Shown piece after piece: positions 34,179 through 44,227 of a stretch of DNA of 64,000 nt. Source of the DNA: Tausonia pullulans (taxonomy: Eukaryota > Basidiomycota > Tremellomycetes > Cystofilobasidiales > Mrakiaceae). The stretch is taken from positions 682,001-746,000 of the forward strand of contig OX637632.1 in assembly GCA_951802195.1 (NCBI GenBank). The letters run 5' to 3'. The number at the start of each line of letters is the position of its first letter. Within the stretch, counting starts at the first letter, position 1. A program made the translations under genes and the position numbers. The notes below the pieces were generated by a model. The model was not told where the DNA came from and made no database searches. It saw nothing but the letters and a program-made list of their open reading frames with translations.

Positions 34179-37100
34179 CTACTGAGCTTTCCGCTTGCGG
34201 GCGCTGCCACCGACGGAAGGGCTGGCAGAAACGGTACTCAAGGTGTCGTCCATTGAGACGTCATCGGCCGTAGAAGCGGCGAGGGAAGTCCGCGTCTTCT
34301 TTTGCGTCAATCCGGCGGGCGTCAACATGGAGGCCGATGCTGGAATGCCGTTGGGCGTTGAGCGGGAGAGGCCGTTGGCCCCAGCGGCACCCCGAGAGGG
34401 AGTCGACAGGGCCACTGGAGTCGTTTTGCCGTTGAGTTTGGTGGTGGAGGGAGGAATTGGAGATGAGGCTGAAAAGGGGAAGCAGGGGCACGTCAACATC
34501 CAAGATCGGAGAAGAACTGAGAAAGGACGGCACGCACAGCTCAAGATATCGCCGAAGAGGCTGGTGAGCTCATCCACATCTGTGTCCGTAACCGGGCGGA
34601 TCTTCCCCGCGTCGGCGTCACCGAGGACCACGACTGCCTCGTCCATATCCATGTCCTCTTCGACAAGGTCGTCAGTCTCCTCAACGGCGCCACGGCGAGC
34701 GAGAAGACTGTCGAGGACCTCGTAAAACACGAGACCCATGCCCGGGAGGACCTGCGCTGGCGCATCGAAGAGGGAGTCGAGGCTCTTCCGCTGGGCCGCG
34801 GCAAGTAGCTCGGGGCGGGCAGCGGCCAGCTGAGGAGGGGTGAATGCAGACGAGGAGTCGCCGAAGATCTCGTCGAAGAGGGTCCGGCTTGTCAAGGTGG
34901 CAGAGAGGTTGAGAGCCTGGGCCGAATCAGCGGCGTAGATCGTTTTCTCAACGCCATCGCCGATGAGAACGACGTCATAATCAACGGTGACAGCCAGGAA
35001 CGAAAGCTGAGTGTGGGACTCGGCCGTCGACGTTGAAGCGTACGAAGAGGTGGGCTCAATGCTGGTGTATGGGACGAAGGAACGGAGGCGGTGAGGAACA
35101 AAGTGTTGCCGCAAAGGGGTGGAGGAGGTGACGGAGAAAATGTGGAAAGCGGTCGAGGCTGTGGGCTGGTACGTCGTCTCAGTGATGGTGAAGAGGGGGG
35201 AAGAGGACGACGGGTCAACCGAGAGGCCGTCAACGGCCCGGTGGTCATCGGACCAGGCGACAGTGCCCTTGAGAAGATCCCAAACAACGACGCCTTTTCT
35301 CTCGCCCGTGCCGACGACCCAACGTCCCTCGCCACCGACGAAAGAAACCCTGGTGATGGGCCGACTGCGAGGCGACGCAAGCGATCCGCGAAGCTCGCTA
35401 GTGATGGGATCCCAGACAGAGACAACAGATCCGTGGGCGAGAGCAAGGAGGGAAGCATCCGGCGCCCAGGCCGAGTCGCGAATGGGGAGTCCGTGATGAG
35501 AGAAGAGGGTGTGGGGCTGGAAGAAGGCTGGCGGACGCACGCAACAAACAGAAACACATCAGCGAATGCTCAACGACCGAAAGGGAGACAGAAAAAGAAG
35601 ATATGCAGAGGAAAGGGTCCCATCAGAATTGCAGAACTATGGGGATCCACATGTATGGATTCAGAAGCCTCGCTGCCCCTTGCGAGACGCGCGGGACAGC
35701 AAAGAAATGTGTTTGGTTTTCATCTTTGGGAGCAGGCACGCGTAGAAGTGGCAGAGGGACACGGCGAAGAGGTTGATACAGAAGAGAGGAGAAGAGATCA
35801 AGAAAGGAAGCTCACCTGTGGATCCGCGAGAGAACGACGAAAGGCGTGCGAGAAAAAGAAAATCAGTACTTGTCACTTTGTAAGAGGGTTCGTAATGAGT
35901 CCGTGAAGGGGAAAATAGAGAATGAGGCTCAGAGATAAAGAAGAAGAGTTGTGTCTACACAGGGGATTTGGACTGTTGAGCTTTTGACCCGAAGGTCGGT
36001 TTGTTCATCAGAGAAGAAAAGTCGCGCTCGAGGCGGAGGCCCTCTAGCGCTATGATTGGAGATTGACAGGCCTGCGAGACCAATCACAACAAGAAAACAA
36101 GGCTCACCTTTAGGTTCCGATCAGGAGAGGATGTGTCAATGAAGCAGTGAAAGGGGGCAGTCAGTCAACCAGGTCTCAAAAGGGAAGTATCGCAACAGGG
36201 TGTAGGCAGTGGCAGGAGATCAGAAATAAAGAAGAAGAGTTTGTGTCTGCAATGTTTTTAAGACTGTTGAGCTTTTGGACCGAGGTCCGTGTTGTTCATC
36301 AGAGTGGAAGAGAAGGCAGATCGAGCGCATGAAGCGTCGACCTTGAGAGGGCCATGGTGGCGAACGCTGAGGGAAACAAATCAGGGTCTCACCTAGACAG
36401 GAAGCAAGGCAAGAAGTAGAGTTAGTGAAGGGTTCATGAGCAGAGGGTAAGAAAGGCGCGATAAAGTGAGGGATCAGAGATAAAGAAGAAGAGTTGGATC
36501 TACACAGGTGATTAAGACTGTTGAGCTTTTGACCCGAAGGCCGGTTTGTTCATCATAAATACGCGACAGCAACCAAGACTTGACCACACAACGCGGGCAA
36601 GTCGTGACGGAGCTTATGACACACGAGAAGCCAGGCAGGGTGCAGGGAACACAAACGCACCTTCAACACGACCAGTCTTGAAGCGAATGCGCTTCTCCTT
36701 CCAGAGACGAGCAGTGCCCTCTTCGCTGGTAGAAAGGAGAAGGAGCGAACCCTGCTTGTCGGTAGGAGCAAGAGTGACAGGGACCGGGGAGAAGCCGAGC
36801 GAGGTGATCCTTGAAGTGTGAGGCTCAGGAAGACGCGTCGTGAGGGAATACGTCTTGGCGTCGGCGTCCCAGCGCCAAACCTTGATGGCACGTTCCTCAA
36901 GACCTCCCTCCTCCTCGTCGGCCTCACGGCTTTCAGCGGTCGCGAGCCACTCGGAACCCTCATCTCGGGAGAGGACGGCGCGGTCGACGTGGGCCGACTC
37001 GATGGGTTTGTCGGCGAAGGCGGATACACGGTTGGAAGGGGCAACCTCAAGCTCGAGAAGAGCGGTTTGAAGGGTAGAGGAGTAAAGCTGGAGGGAGGAA

Positions 37101-38909
37101 GGGTGCGAGGCGGGAAGGAGGAGGGAAGAGGTGGGTCCATGGTAGGCGATGGGGACGTGCTGATTGGACGGTGAGGCAGTAAAAGGCTGGATGCGCGAGC
37201 TCTCGAAGCCACCCTTAATGGTGCGACCGCCGCGACCATCGGCACCGAGCCTCTTGACGCTGCCGTCCTTAAGGCCAGCCCAGATCTCCTCCTCGCGTCC
37301 CTCGGCGGGCGGGCGGACAGCGAGAGCAGATATCTCGCCTCCAACACGAGGGACGAACTCCTTGCCGGACGTGGCAACGCTCCAGATGACAACAACGGCC
37401 TCCTGACCTCCTGAGAGGATAGACGTGCCCGACGAGTTGAAGGCGATGCTGCTGACGGCGTGCGAGTGCCAGTGGAGGGTAGTGGTTGGGGCTGAGCGAT
37501 GACCGGTGATGTCAGTAACTGGGCGCGGGCACTGAGTGCGGTGTAGCAAGACTCACTCTTGCGAAGACCGCCCTGGCTCTTGCTGCTGCCGACAACCTCG
37601 TCCCCCTTGACACCCTCGTCGCTCAGGCAATACCAGAGGCGGACGATACCGCGAACATCTCCCGTAACGAACCAATCCTCGGTCGGGTGGAAAGCGCCAC
37701 AGGTGAGCTCGACGGGGCTGACAAACTTCTTGAAACCGGTCTTGACGCTCGCGAGCCGAAGACAGTACGCCTTGGTGGTGGCGATCGCGACGAGGTAGGA
37801 GCCTGACGGAGAGACCATGAGGCTCGAGGTAGGGCGGATCTTGCCAAGGCGCGCGAAGGGCTTTGAGGCATCCGTGGTGGCCTTGAGCGAGACGCGGTAG
37901 ACGATAGACTGAAGGCCGGCGTGACCGCCTGAGAAGACAGTAAGGAGGTTTAATTAGCTCAACATTCTTCAGGCAGATTTTCTGGACGAGGGTCCATGCA
38001 TGCAAGATGGTGACAGGGGCACGCACCAGTCTTGGTGTCTTTGAAATACGAGGCAGCGGCGAACCAGGTTCCCTTCAGAGGGCCCTCTGTTGCAACCGTG
38101 AGATGAGTGATGGGTCGGCCGATGGTGATCGTCCGGAGAAGGGTCGCGTCGATAAAGTCCCAGATCTTGATCGTCCCGTCAAGGGAGGCCGTCACGAGTT
38201 GAAGAGGGTTCGAAGGGTTGATGAGGAAGGCCGAAATCGCCGCCCGATGCGAGCTGGACGACGTCGGGGAGGAGAGTGTCGAGACAGCCTGAGAGGTGAG
38301 AGCCGAGTGGACACGGATTGACGAGGAGGCAGCGAGGAAAAAGTGGCTGCGGTGGGCAAGAGTCAAGGTCAGCTTCCCAGTGATCTTACAATGCCAGACA
38401 TGAGAGCTGCCGGATAGCAGAGCGGACGGGCAGAAGACTCACGAGGCATCCTTTGAGAAGACCGGAGGAAGTGTCGCAGGAGGGGGGCCGCCGCTGACGA
38501 GTGTTGAGCAACCCCAACGAGGAATACCATCGCGCTCTTCGACCTCGGGCTCAGCCTCCTCGAGGTCCTTGAGCTTGGGGAAATGGCTCGCGGGCCTCTT
38601 AGGCAAACGGCTGTCGCCCTTCTTCATCCGAGGGCGACGCTCTTCGCGCTCCTCGACCTCCGCTGGGGCTGATGCCGATGCCTCGACGATTTCGGCCGCC
38701 TTAAGCGCGCGAGCCTCCTTGCCGAGGAGGACATCAGCCTTCTTCATCCGGGGCTTACGAGGCGTCGAATCAGCAACAGGGGTGTTCGCCGATGTCGACG
38801 CCTCCTCGGCGACCAGGGAAGAGCGACCCTTGCCCTTGGACCTCGTCGTCTTCGGGGCAGCAACAGGCGAAGCCGGCAGCGTCGACGTGGAAGCAATAGG
38901 GCCAGGCAT
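34179..38909 (-). CDS. NAN1: NAN1/UTP17 (WDR75), WD-repeat subunit of the t-UTP complex
   Basis: Exons 38909-38443, 38346-38027, 37928-37557, 37491-36661, 35527-34538 and 34468-34179 give 1089 residues in one frame. The WDR75 landmarks come in order: PPVFSKDASHFFLAASSSIR, QLVTASLDGTIKIWDFIDAT, CGAFHPTEDWFVTGDVRGIV, LHWHSHAVSSIAFNSSGTSI (then LSGGQEAVVVIW), SRDEGSEWLATAE and DASLLALAHGSVVSVWDP, with the C-terminal conserved LLAAAQRKSLDSLFDAPAQV. It forms twin beta-propellers of the t-UTP/UtpA complex that binds nascent pre-rRNA in the nucleolus. The N-terminal 150 residues are basic and disordered, with repeated PRMKKGD/PRMKKAD motifs; the tail SARKRKAQ is basic. Intron 4 (35528-36660) is about ten times longer than the others and carries snoRNA-like units. 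Exon 4 joins directly to exon 5 as RVEAFFQPHTLF. Confidence 0.93.
35925..36016 (-). ncRNA. candidate box C/D snoRNA, copy C (NAN1 intron)
   Basis: Minus strand: C-box core TGATGA at 36010-36005 and D box CTGA at 35932-35929, again 83 nt. The hairpin is GACC-TTCG-GGTC with a UUCG tetraloop. The conserved AAAAGCTCAACAGTC block and CTTCTTCTTTATCT before the D box match copy A; the sequence between them is partly different. Confidence 0.58.
36215..36306 (-). ncRNA. candidate box C/D snoRNA, copy B (NAN1 intron)
   Basis: Minus strand: C-box core TGATGA at 36301-36296 (preceded by C, not the usual purine) and D box CTGA at 36223-36220, again 83 nt. The hairpin is GGAC-CTCG-GTCC: two of its pairs differ from copies A and C, yet pairing is kept. 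The conserved AAAAGCTCAACAGTC block and the CTTCTTCTTTATTT element before the D box are present. The middle (AAAAACATTGCAGACACA) differs from the other copies. Confidence 0.58.
36470..36560 (-). ncRNA. candidate box C/D snoRNA, copy A (NAN1 intron)
   Basis: Minus strand: C box ATGATGA at 36556-36550 and D box CTGA at 36477-36474, 83 nt from one end to the other. Seven nt after the C box is a 4-bp hairpin GGCC-TTCG-GGTC, followed by AAAAGCTCAACAGTC, which is identical in all three copies. The sequence before the D box is CTTCTTCTTTATCT, the place where C/D snoRNAs carry their rRNA guide. Location in an intron of a ribosome-biogenesis gene is typical for such RNAs. I could not name the target. 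Confidence 0.6.
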
Positions 38910-39480
38910 CACGTCGGACGAGATGGGCTGGGTAAGGGGGAAAGGAGAGAAAGGGGGAAGGAAAAAGGGAGGAGGATGGTTGAGGGTCAAACGGGGGGAA
39001 GAAAAGCAGAGGCAGGTTGGAGCTGGAGGCAGGAATTTCGAGCGACGACGCGGCGGGACCGCTTTTCGCTCGTTCTCTGGCCTTCTCCTTGTGCGAGTTG
39101 CATTTTGAAGAATCCCTATAGTCATTATATGTGCTCAATTGACTCTTTAGGTACCAGTATGCTCAAGCTAGCCTCATCATTTGAAAAGCGGGCGTTTCAG
39201 GGGGTCAGACAAGAAGGCTTTCCACTCGATCGGTCCAAGCGCTCGAGGAGGAGAAGGACAGCTGTTACAAGAACAAACTCTTTATAGAAGGTAATAATCC
39301 CTTGAGCAGGTATGCTTGGGCGCTGAAAGGTGAAATCTTATTGACATAGATTCAAAGGAACAGAGGCCAGATCGCTCACTCATCTCATACATCAAGTCTT
39401 CCACCTGCAAGTCCTTCGTTATCAAACAAACAGCAAGCAAACAAACAGAAGAGGATCCATAACTAATTGTCCTGAGCTTC
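38910..39480. promoter_or_regulatory. NAN1 promoter region and SVP26 3' flank
   Basis: About 570 bp between two minus-strand genes. The NAN1 leader is C/T-rich on the coding strand directly before its ATG. No other gene seen. Confidence 0.4.
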
Positions 39481-41168
39481 TCAAAAGACGGTCCGTATCG
39501 GGCTGCTCGGTCTGCTTACCGGTCGACTCGTCAAGCTTGAGAGCGTCACGCTCCGTGTGGGTGGCATCATGCCTGATCGCCGACCGACACTTCCACCGCC
39601 CGACCCAGCCACCCCCACACTAGAACTCTCAATACTGACTCGATCCTCGCCTCCACCGTGGTCTACGCCCAGCCCGAGACCGAGCGATGATTGAAGGTGT
39701 GTCGCACTTGCCACGCGGCGCAGCATCGGTGTCCCTCCGTTCGGCTCGAGCGGCGATGGCCCAAGATGAGGCGGGCGGAGGTGAGGCGAGGCCGGGGGCC
39801 GGATGGAGAGGAGGCCCTCGGTTCGGTCACGCTTGGAGACAAAATAACGCTTGGGAAGGAAGTACGAGAGGAAGGTGGTGAAGAGGGACGTCGGCGGTTC
39901 CGAGTTGCTAAGGGTTGGTGTATCCGGGTTCGTAGATTGAGGTGTGGAGCCTGCGAAGGCCCAGTGCAGTGGAGGTGAATCTTCTGAGAGGCCAAGAGAT
40001 AGGAGAGGGATGCGGCCACTTACTCAGGCTGAGGAAAACGAAAAATGGCACGAGCCAGACGACGACGGCATAGAAGGCAAACCGGTCGAGCGAGTCAAAC
40101 CGCTTCTCGGCAGCGATATTCTCCCTCCCTTGTCGACCATACACTGGGCGCCGCTTGCGCTCAGCGACATCGATGCTAAGGAAGTAGTTATACCACGAGA
40201 GATGGGTGATGGGGAGGAGAAGGATGGAAAGGATGAGAGAGAGGGTAGGTCGGGAGAGAGATGGGGAGGGGATGAGGATGATGACGCGCTGCAGCAAACA
40301 AAGGGCGAAGTGTCAACAACAGACAGACAGCTTGACATAATACAAAAGAGCAGGGGTGACGAAGTGACAAGACTACTGGACGCCCGATGATTAAGCCGCG
40401 TCAACAGCCGACGCCAAACATAGGGTATGCCTCTCGCCATTGATCGGCGGAGATAACCTTTTGGTTCCTTGTCACAGGAATACAATCACGACCCCAGAGC
40501 CATCCGTAAAACATCACTCAAGTCTCCAGGGATCTGGACCAAGTCGCGCGATGCAGTCAGGGAAGACCGGACACCGACGCGCATTGGGGGAAACGCGCCC
40601 TCTCATTTCGACTATACAGCGCTGAAAAGAGGCAGCTGGCATAATCAAGAGACAGGCAAACATCCTACCATTCCTCCCCATTTCCACGCAGTCGCGAACA
40701 AGGAGCCACAAGCGAGACTCACAAGGTAGACGAGCAAGGCAGTCACCGAAAGCAGCGTCTGTTGAAGTGGGTACTCGTCGATCAAGTACAGGCCCCAGCA
40801 GATGGCGATGACAATCTGGATTCAGAAGCAATGTGGAACTTCAGTCAGCCTGAGATACAGATGCTGTTGGTTTAGGAACCCAGGATCAGTCGAAAGATCA
40901 GATGTACGTAGACTAGACCCCTCCCCCAGCGCCGGGCTCCCACGGGGTTGTGCTCGAGGCTGTCGGCCAGCCAGAGGAGTCCAGCGGCTGATGCCATCCC
41001 CCGGAGCGAGTCAGTAATGAGAGGCAAGGGGAAAAAATGAAGGGAAGCGAGAGTGTGCCGCCGAAAAACGAGAGGCTCACCGAAGGCAAGGAGGGAGAAG
41101 GACCCGAGGAGGAAGACCGAGGTAAGGCAGACGAGGTGCAGGAACGTCGTCGGCGGCTGGCCGGACAT
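39481..41168 (-). CDS. SVP26: SVP26/TEX261, ER-Golgi cargo adaptor
   Basis: Exons 41168-41081, 40987-40908, 40815-40723, 40288-40024 and 39983-39481 give 342 residues. Membrane segments line up with yeast Svp26 and human TEX261: LHLVCLTSVFLLGSFSLLAF, AAGLLWLADSLEHNPVGARR, LVYIVIAICWGLYLIDEYPL (position of the DGFP motif), LSLILSILLLPITHLSWYNY, then FAFYAVVVWLVPFFVFLSL. Svp26 recruits glycosyltransferases and other type II membrane proteins into COPII vesicles. The Ser/Pro-rich cytosolic tail of about 165 residues is longer than in yeast. The donor after LVY was chosen because it restores both the frame and the exact length to the family's Asp; the nearer GT does not. Intron 3 is unusually long (434 nt). 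Confidence 0.88.
40289..40722 (-). other. long intron 3 of SVP26
   Basis: 434 nt, against 64-92 nt for most other introns of this gene. It contains an internal acceptor-like CTCTTTTCAG about 100 nt from the donor. I found no convincing C/D pair, and its content is unexplained; a cassette exon or a structured RNA is possible. Confidence 0.4.
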
Positions 41169-41229
41169 GCCTTGACGGAGGGAGAGCGTCTGAGGCGGTG
41201 AGGGGGAGAGGAGAGGGGAGAGGAGGGGA

Positions 41230-41246
41230 GGGGGGGGGGGGGGGGG
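41230..41246. repeat. poly(G) tract, 17 nt
   Basis: A homopolymer in a G-rich stretch about 60 bp upstream of the SVP26 start codon; on the coding strand it is a poly(C) leader or promoter element. Confidence 0.9.
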
Positions 41247-41899
41247 TGACGAAGCGAACGGCGAACAAAAGAGAACCTAGGGACGACGATCGATGTGGTG
41301 GGTGAGGGCTGAGGAGAACGTCAATCTCAGTCCTCGGAAACCCACGTCAGAAGGGGGAAGCGCGCCGCGTTCCACGGCGCGTCTCACTCGAGTTCATTGC
41401 CGGTCAGGTCAGGGAGATTCATTGGAATCATGCAAAGGGCTCGAAAATCCGGGATCTGAGCTAGAACTCGGGCATAGGTCCGGATGATTCTGGAAAGACC
41501 CAAGGACAGGACTGAAAGACAGTGGCACTTCGAGATCGCGCTACACTTTGATTCGCGCTGATGTGAAGCCAAGGCATAAAATAAAGGTAAGCTTTCGGGG
41601 AGCGACCGAGAGCTGTCTTGAGATGAAAGGCAACAGAAGCACATGCGAAAAGGAAATTATAAACGAAACGACGTGAAGGATTACGTGAGGAGTCGAGGCG
41701 CGAAAAGGTAATCGTTCGTGAGGGGGTCCCAGTTGTCAACAGGTAGGGTTAGGCGATGCCGAAAGTCACAAGCGAGGCAAGGACCCATCATTAGTGTATC
41801 GTGGAGGGAAGGTAGGGTATCTGGAGTCTGAAGTCGGTGGAACTTGGACGACTGATGAGATCGATCGCCTGGCGGCGTCGATTCTCGCGAAGGGTACGC
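41247..41899. other. SVP26 promoter side and 3' flank of the four-TM gene
   Basis: No frame here has recognisable motifs or supporting splice sites. Regulatory and untranslated sequence is expected. Confidence 0.4.
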
Positions 41900-43052
41900 T
41901 CAGGCATAGTAGCCTGGTGACAGAGAGCAAAAAGGGATCAGTGAGAAATCAAACTGATCTGCAGACATGAGAGACATACCCATGTTCGGGTTGACCGACA
42001 GCTTCGAGTAATCCCGGAGGAAAGATGAATACCGCCAGCAAAGGAAGGCGGCATAAAGCTGGATCCACGACGATCCTTGTCAGACAACTCCTTCTGCTTT
42101 GCGGCAAATCGCCACACTCACCTGGAAAACGACGTCGACGCAGATCGAGATGAAAAACGCTGTCGTGAAGGATCCGACGCCGGCGGAGCAGAAACCTGAT
42201 AATGCAATAAGCGCGGGATCCGCCGCTCTCGTCAGACCTGGTCCGCAGTTGAAATACAGACGTCAGGATACACACCAGAGGGAAGAGTCGCGGTCCCGTT
42301 GGCTGCTGTAGTACCCTCGTAGGCTTCCTTGGTCCAGAGCTGTCCTCCGTTGTCGCACTCCCCTGTAATGGTGGGATGAGGAGCTCAGACAACATCGTTC
42401 GTTCATCGCGACGTGGGTGAAATCGACTTACACTGGATATAGTCGCGACGGTGATTCATCTGATAAATCATCAAAATGCCGCGGATACCTGAGGGTGTGA
42501 CAAAAGAAATTAGTCAGGTCCAGCTAGCTGCACGAAGGAATGATTGAGATGCGACTACGGACCGCTAAGGACGAGCACAATTGGCCAGCAGAAGAGCGAG
42601 GCGCGTGTCCACAAGTAGGATCGCGTAGCAAATGCAAGAACACCGACAAGTCCAAGAGCAGCAACAGCGAACGAGATTCCACCATAGATCTAAGAAGAGC
42701 GCGCACATGGGGAAGAAGCGGGGCGGAGGCGCAAAGGAGGGGTCAGGGGTGGTCAGTCCTCAGCCGCACGGGCAAGCAAGCCTGCTTTCGGCTTTTTGCT
42801 ACGTACGAAGTACTCAGGGTAGAGGAAGAACCAGTACTGTCCGTAAGTGACAAGCAGATATCCTCCTGCGGCCGAGTAGAGCTAGCATGGTGAGTCAGCT
42901 AGATGTCGGCCAACAAGACCAAGGAAGCATGCCGACGCCGCCGCTCGCCAAAGGCGGGCTGGCTCCATAACAAAACCCACAAGAATGATTGCACTCCAGA
43001 TGAGGGCGCCGACACGAAGTGGGAAGAGGAGGAGACAATTGTCGCACCACAT
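41900..43052 (-). CDS. Four-TM (tetraspan-like) membrane protein
   Basis: Eight exons (43052-42981, 42881-42807, 42689-42563, 42488-42432, 42362-42276, 42195-42122, 42058-41980, 41913-41900) give 194 residues. The start MWCDNCLLLFPLRVGALIWS has the Cys-rich lead-in seen in fungal tetraspan families. TM1 is ALIWSAIILLYSAAGGYLLV, TM2 YGGISFAVAALGLVGVLAFA, TM3 LFCWPIVLVLSGIRGILMIY, and TM4 TTAFFISICVDVVFQLYAAF. The loop between TM3 and TM4 has ECDNGG...SGFC, two Cys that could pair, and one N-glycosylation site (NGT). The tail is SSFLRDYSKLSVNPNMGYYA. I cannot name the family. The last coding exon is 14 nt including the stop. A frame at 43062-43475 with its own Met may be an alternative first exon, but it does not join in frame. 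A duplicated exon lies at 1606-1682. Confidence 0.8.
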
Positions 43053-44227
43053 GCTAAGAGGTTATATACGGTGATTTGTTGCTGAGGAGGGAGAACGGCC
43101 GCGAAAGGGGCGGGAGAGGGCCGAGGAGGTGTGGGCGGGGTGAGGTGATACCGCGAGTCCGAAGCGAGGTCGTAAGGATGGGGAGGGGGGGGGGTCGTAA
43201 AAAGGCTCGAAGCAGGAAATTTCGAGGTCGTGAGAAGGGTCGTAAGGCTGATTCGTGATGGAGGGTGGGAGAGGGTCGTGGGGGTTGGGTCGAACGAAGG
43301 GAGGAAGAGAAGAGGAAAGGGGAGGAGTTCTAGAGCCGATCGCTGACCGTCCGTCCCCCACCAGCAAGAGGGGCACGACGGCCGTCAAGAGGGGCTGAAA
43401 AAGTCCTGCACGCTGCACAGGCCTGTGAGCGAGCATGAAGTCATGCAGAGTGAGGAACTCCGACTGACCCGTCATTAACTTCAGTCCACGGCGGCGAGGA
43501 GAAAGCGGTTAGGCACGACTCATGTGAGCAAGAGCAAGACGCGCAGCGTCATCATCCACCAAGTTCCGAGACGGTCAAATCAAGATTCCTGGCTCTGCTG
43601 CCGGCAGCTCGCTCAACCAGAGTTCTCTCCTTATTTGATCGCTGGAACAAAGTGCAGATGGCTACAATCAACAATCGAGGCCGTACGCCTGAGCGGCACG
43701 AAGTGCGCTGGCAGCGATAGCCATGCAGGCCATTGACTGCTGCGCGGTGGTCAGTCAGTATCTAACGAGACGTGTCAGTTCACCTTCACTTTTTTGGGGG
43801 CGTTTTCTTTGTGCAACTAAGAGATGAGTCAGGAGTAAATAGTGGCACAGCCCTATGAGAGATGATAAGAGAGAGGAAGGAGAGAGGGAATCTGGCTAGG
43901 GAGGAAGAGGAAAATGTACAGAGGGGGAGGGGGAGTGGTTGAAGCTAATAATCCCCATGAGTATGGAGGACGGAAGGAATGAAAGGAGTAGGAGGAGAAG
44001 AAAGAGGAGGAGGAAGAGTAGGAGGGGGGAGAATTCTTACTCCGGCGTTGGGGGTGATGGTCGTTTTAGGCCAAGACATATGACGCGTGCGCCGTAGAGG
44101 CTTTGGGAAACGATGTCCCTCGACCGATTCTCGTTCCAACCTTGCTTCCCGCAAGGCTCTTCGGCTCGGTCCGACAAGCTGGCTTTCTATCCCCAACCCA
44201 CAATCATTCCATCTTTCTTTTCTGCCA
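43053..44227. promoter_or_regulatory. divergent region, four-TM gene / GST
   Basis: About 1.2 kb between start codons. It includes purine-rich plus-strand stretches (43080-43330 and 43860-44040). No supported gene. Confidence 0.4.

Larger units (their letters stand above)
35528..36660 (-). other. 1,133-nt composite intron of NAN1 with tandem AG|GT junctions
   Basis: On the minus strand this intron runs from a GTGCGT donor to a CCGCCAG acceptor.  Three internal AG|GTGAG junctions (36393/36392, 36108/36107, 35816/35815) divide it into four segments of 268, 285, 292 and 288 nt. Each segment begins with a proper donor and ends with an AG, and the first two have a CTAAC or CTGAT motif near the end. 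Each of the first three holds one 83-nt box C/D-like unit. Removing the whole intron keeps the NAN1 frame, so the internal junctions would be zero-length exons, i.e. recursive splice sites. Very short non-coding exons used only in some transcripts are an alternative. Confidence 0.65.

Noticed and set aside
35925-36560. The three repeats read as a transposon or simple tandem repeat
   Set aside because: Similarity is confined to the 83-nt units with boxes at both ends; the about 200-nt sequences between units are unrelated, and there are no terminal repeats or target duplications.
43062-43475. Met-initiated minus-strand frame as first exon of the four-TM gene
   Set aside because: The only good donor (after LLTAVVPLLL) leaves a phase that does not fit the acceptor at the next exon, whereas the ATG at 43052 gives a complete 194-residue protein.
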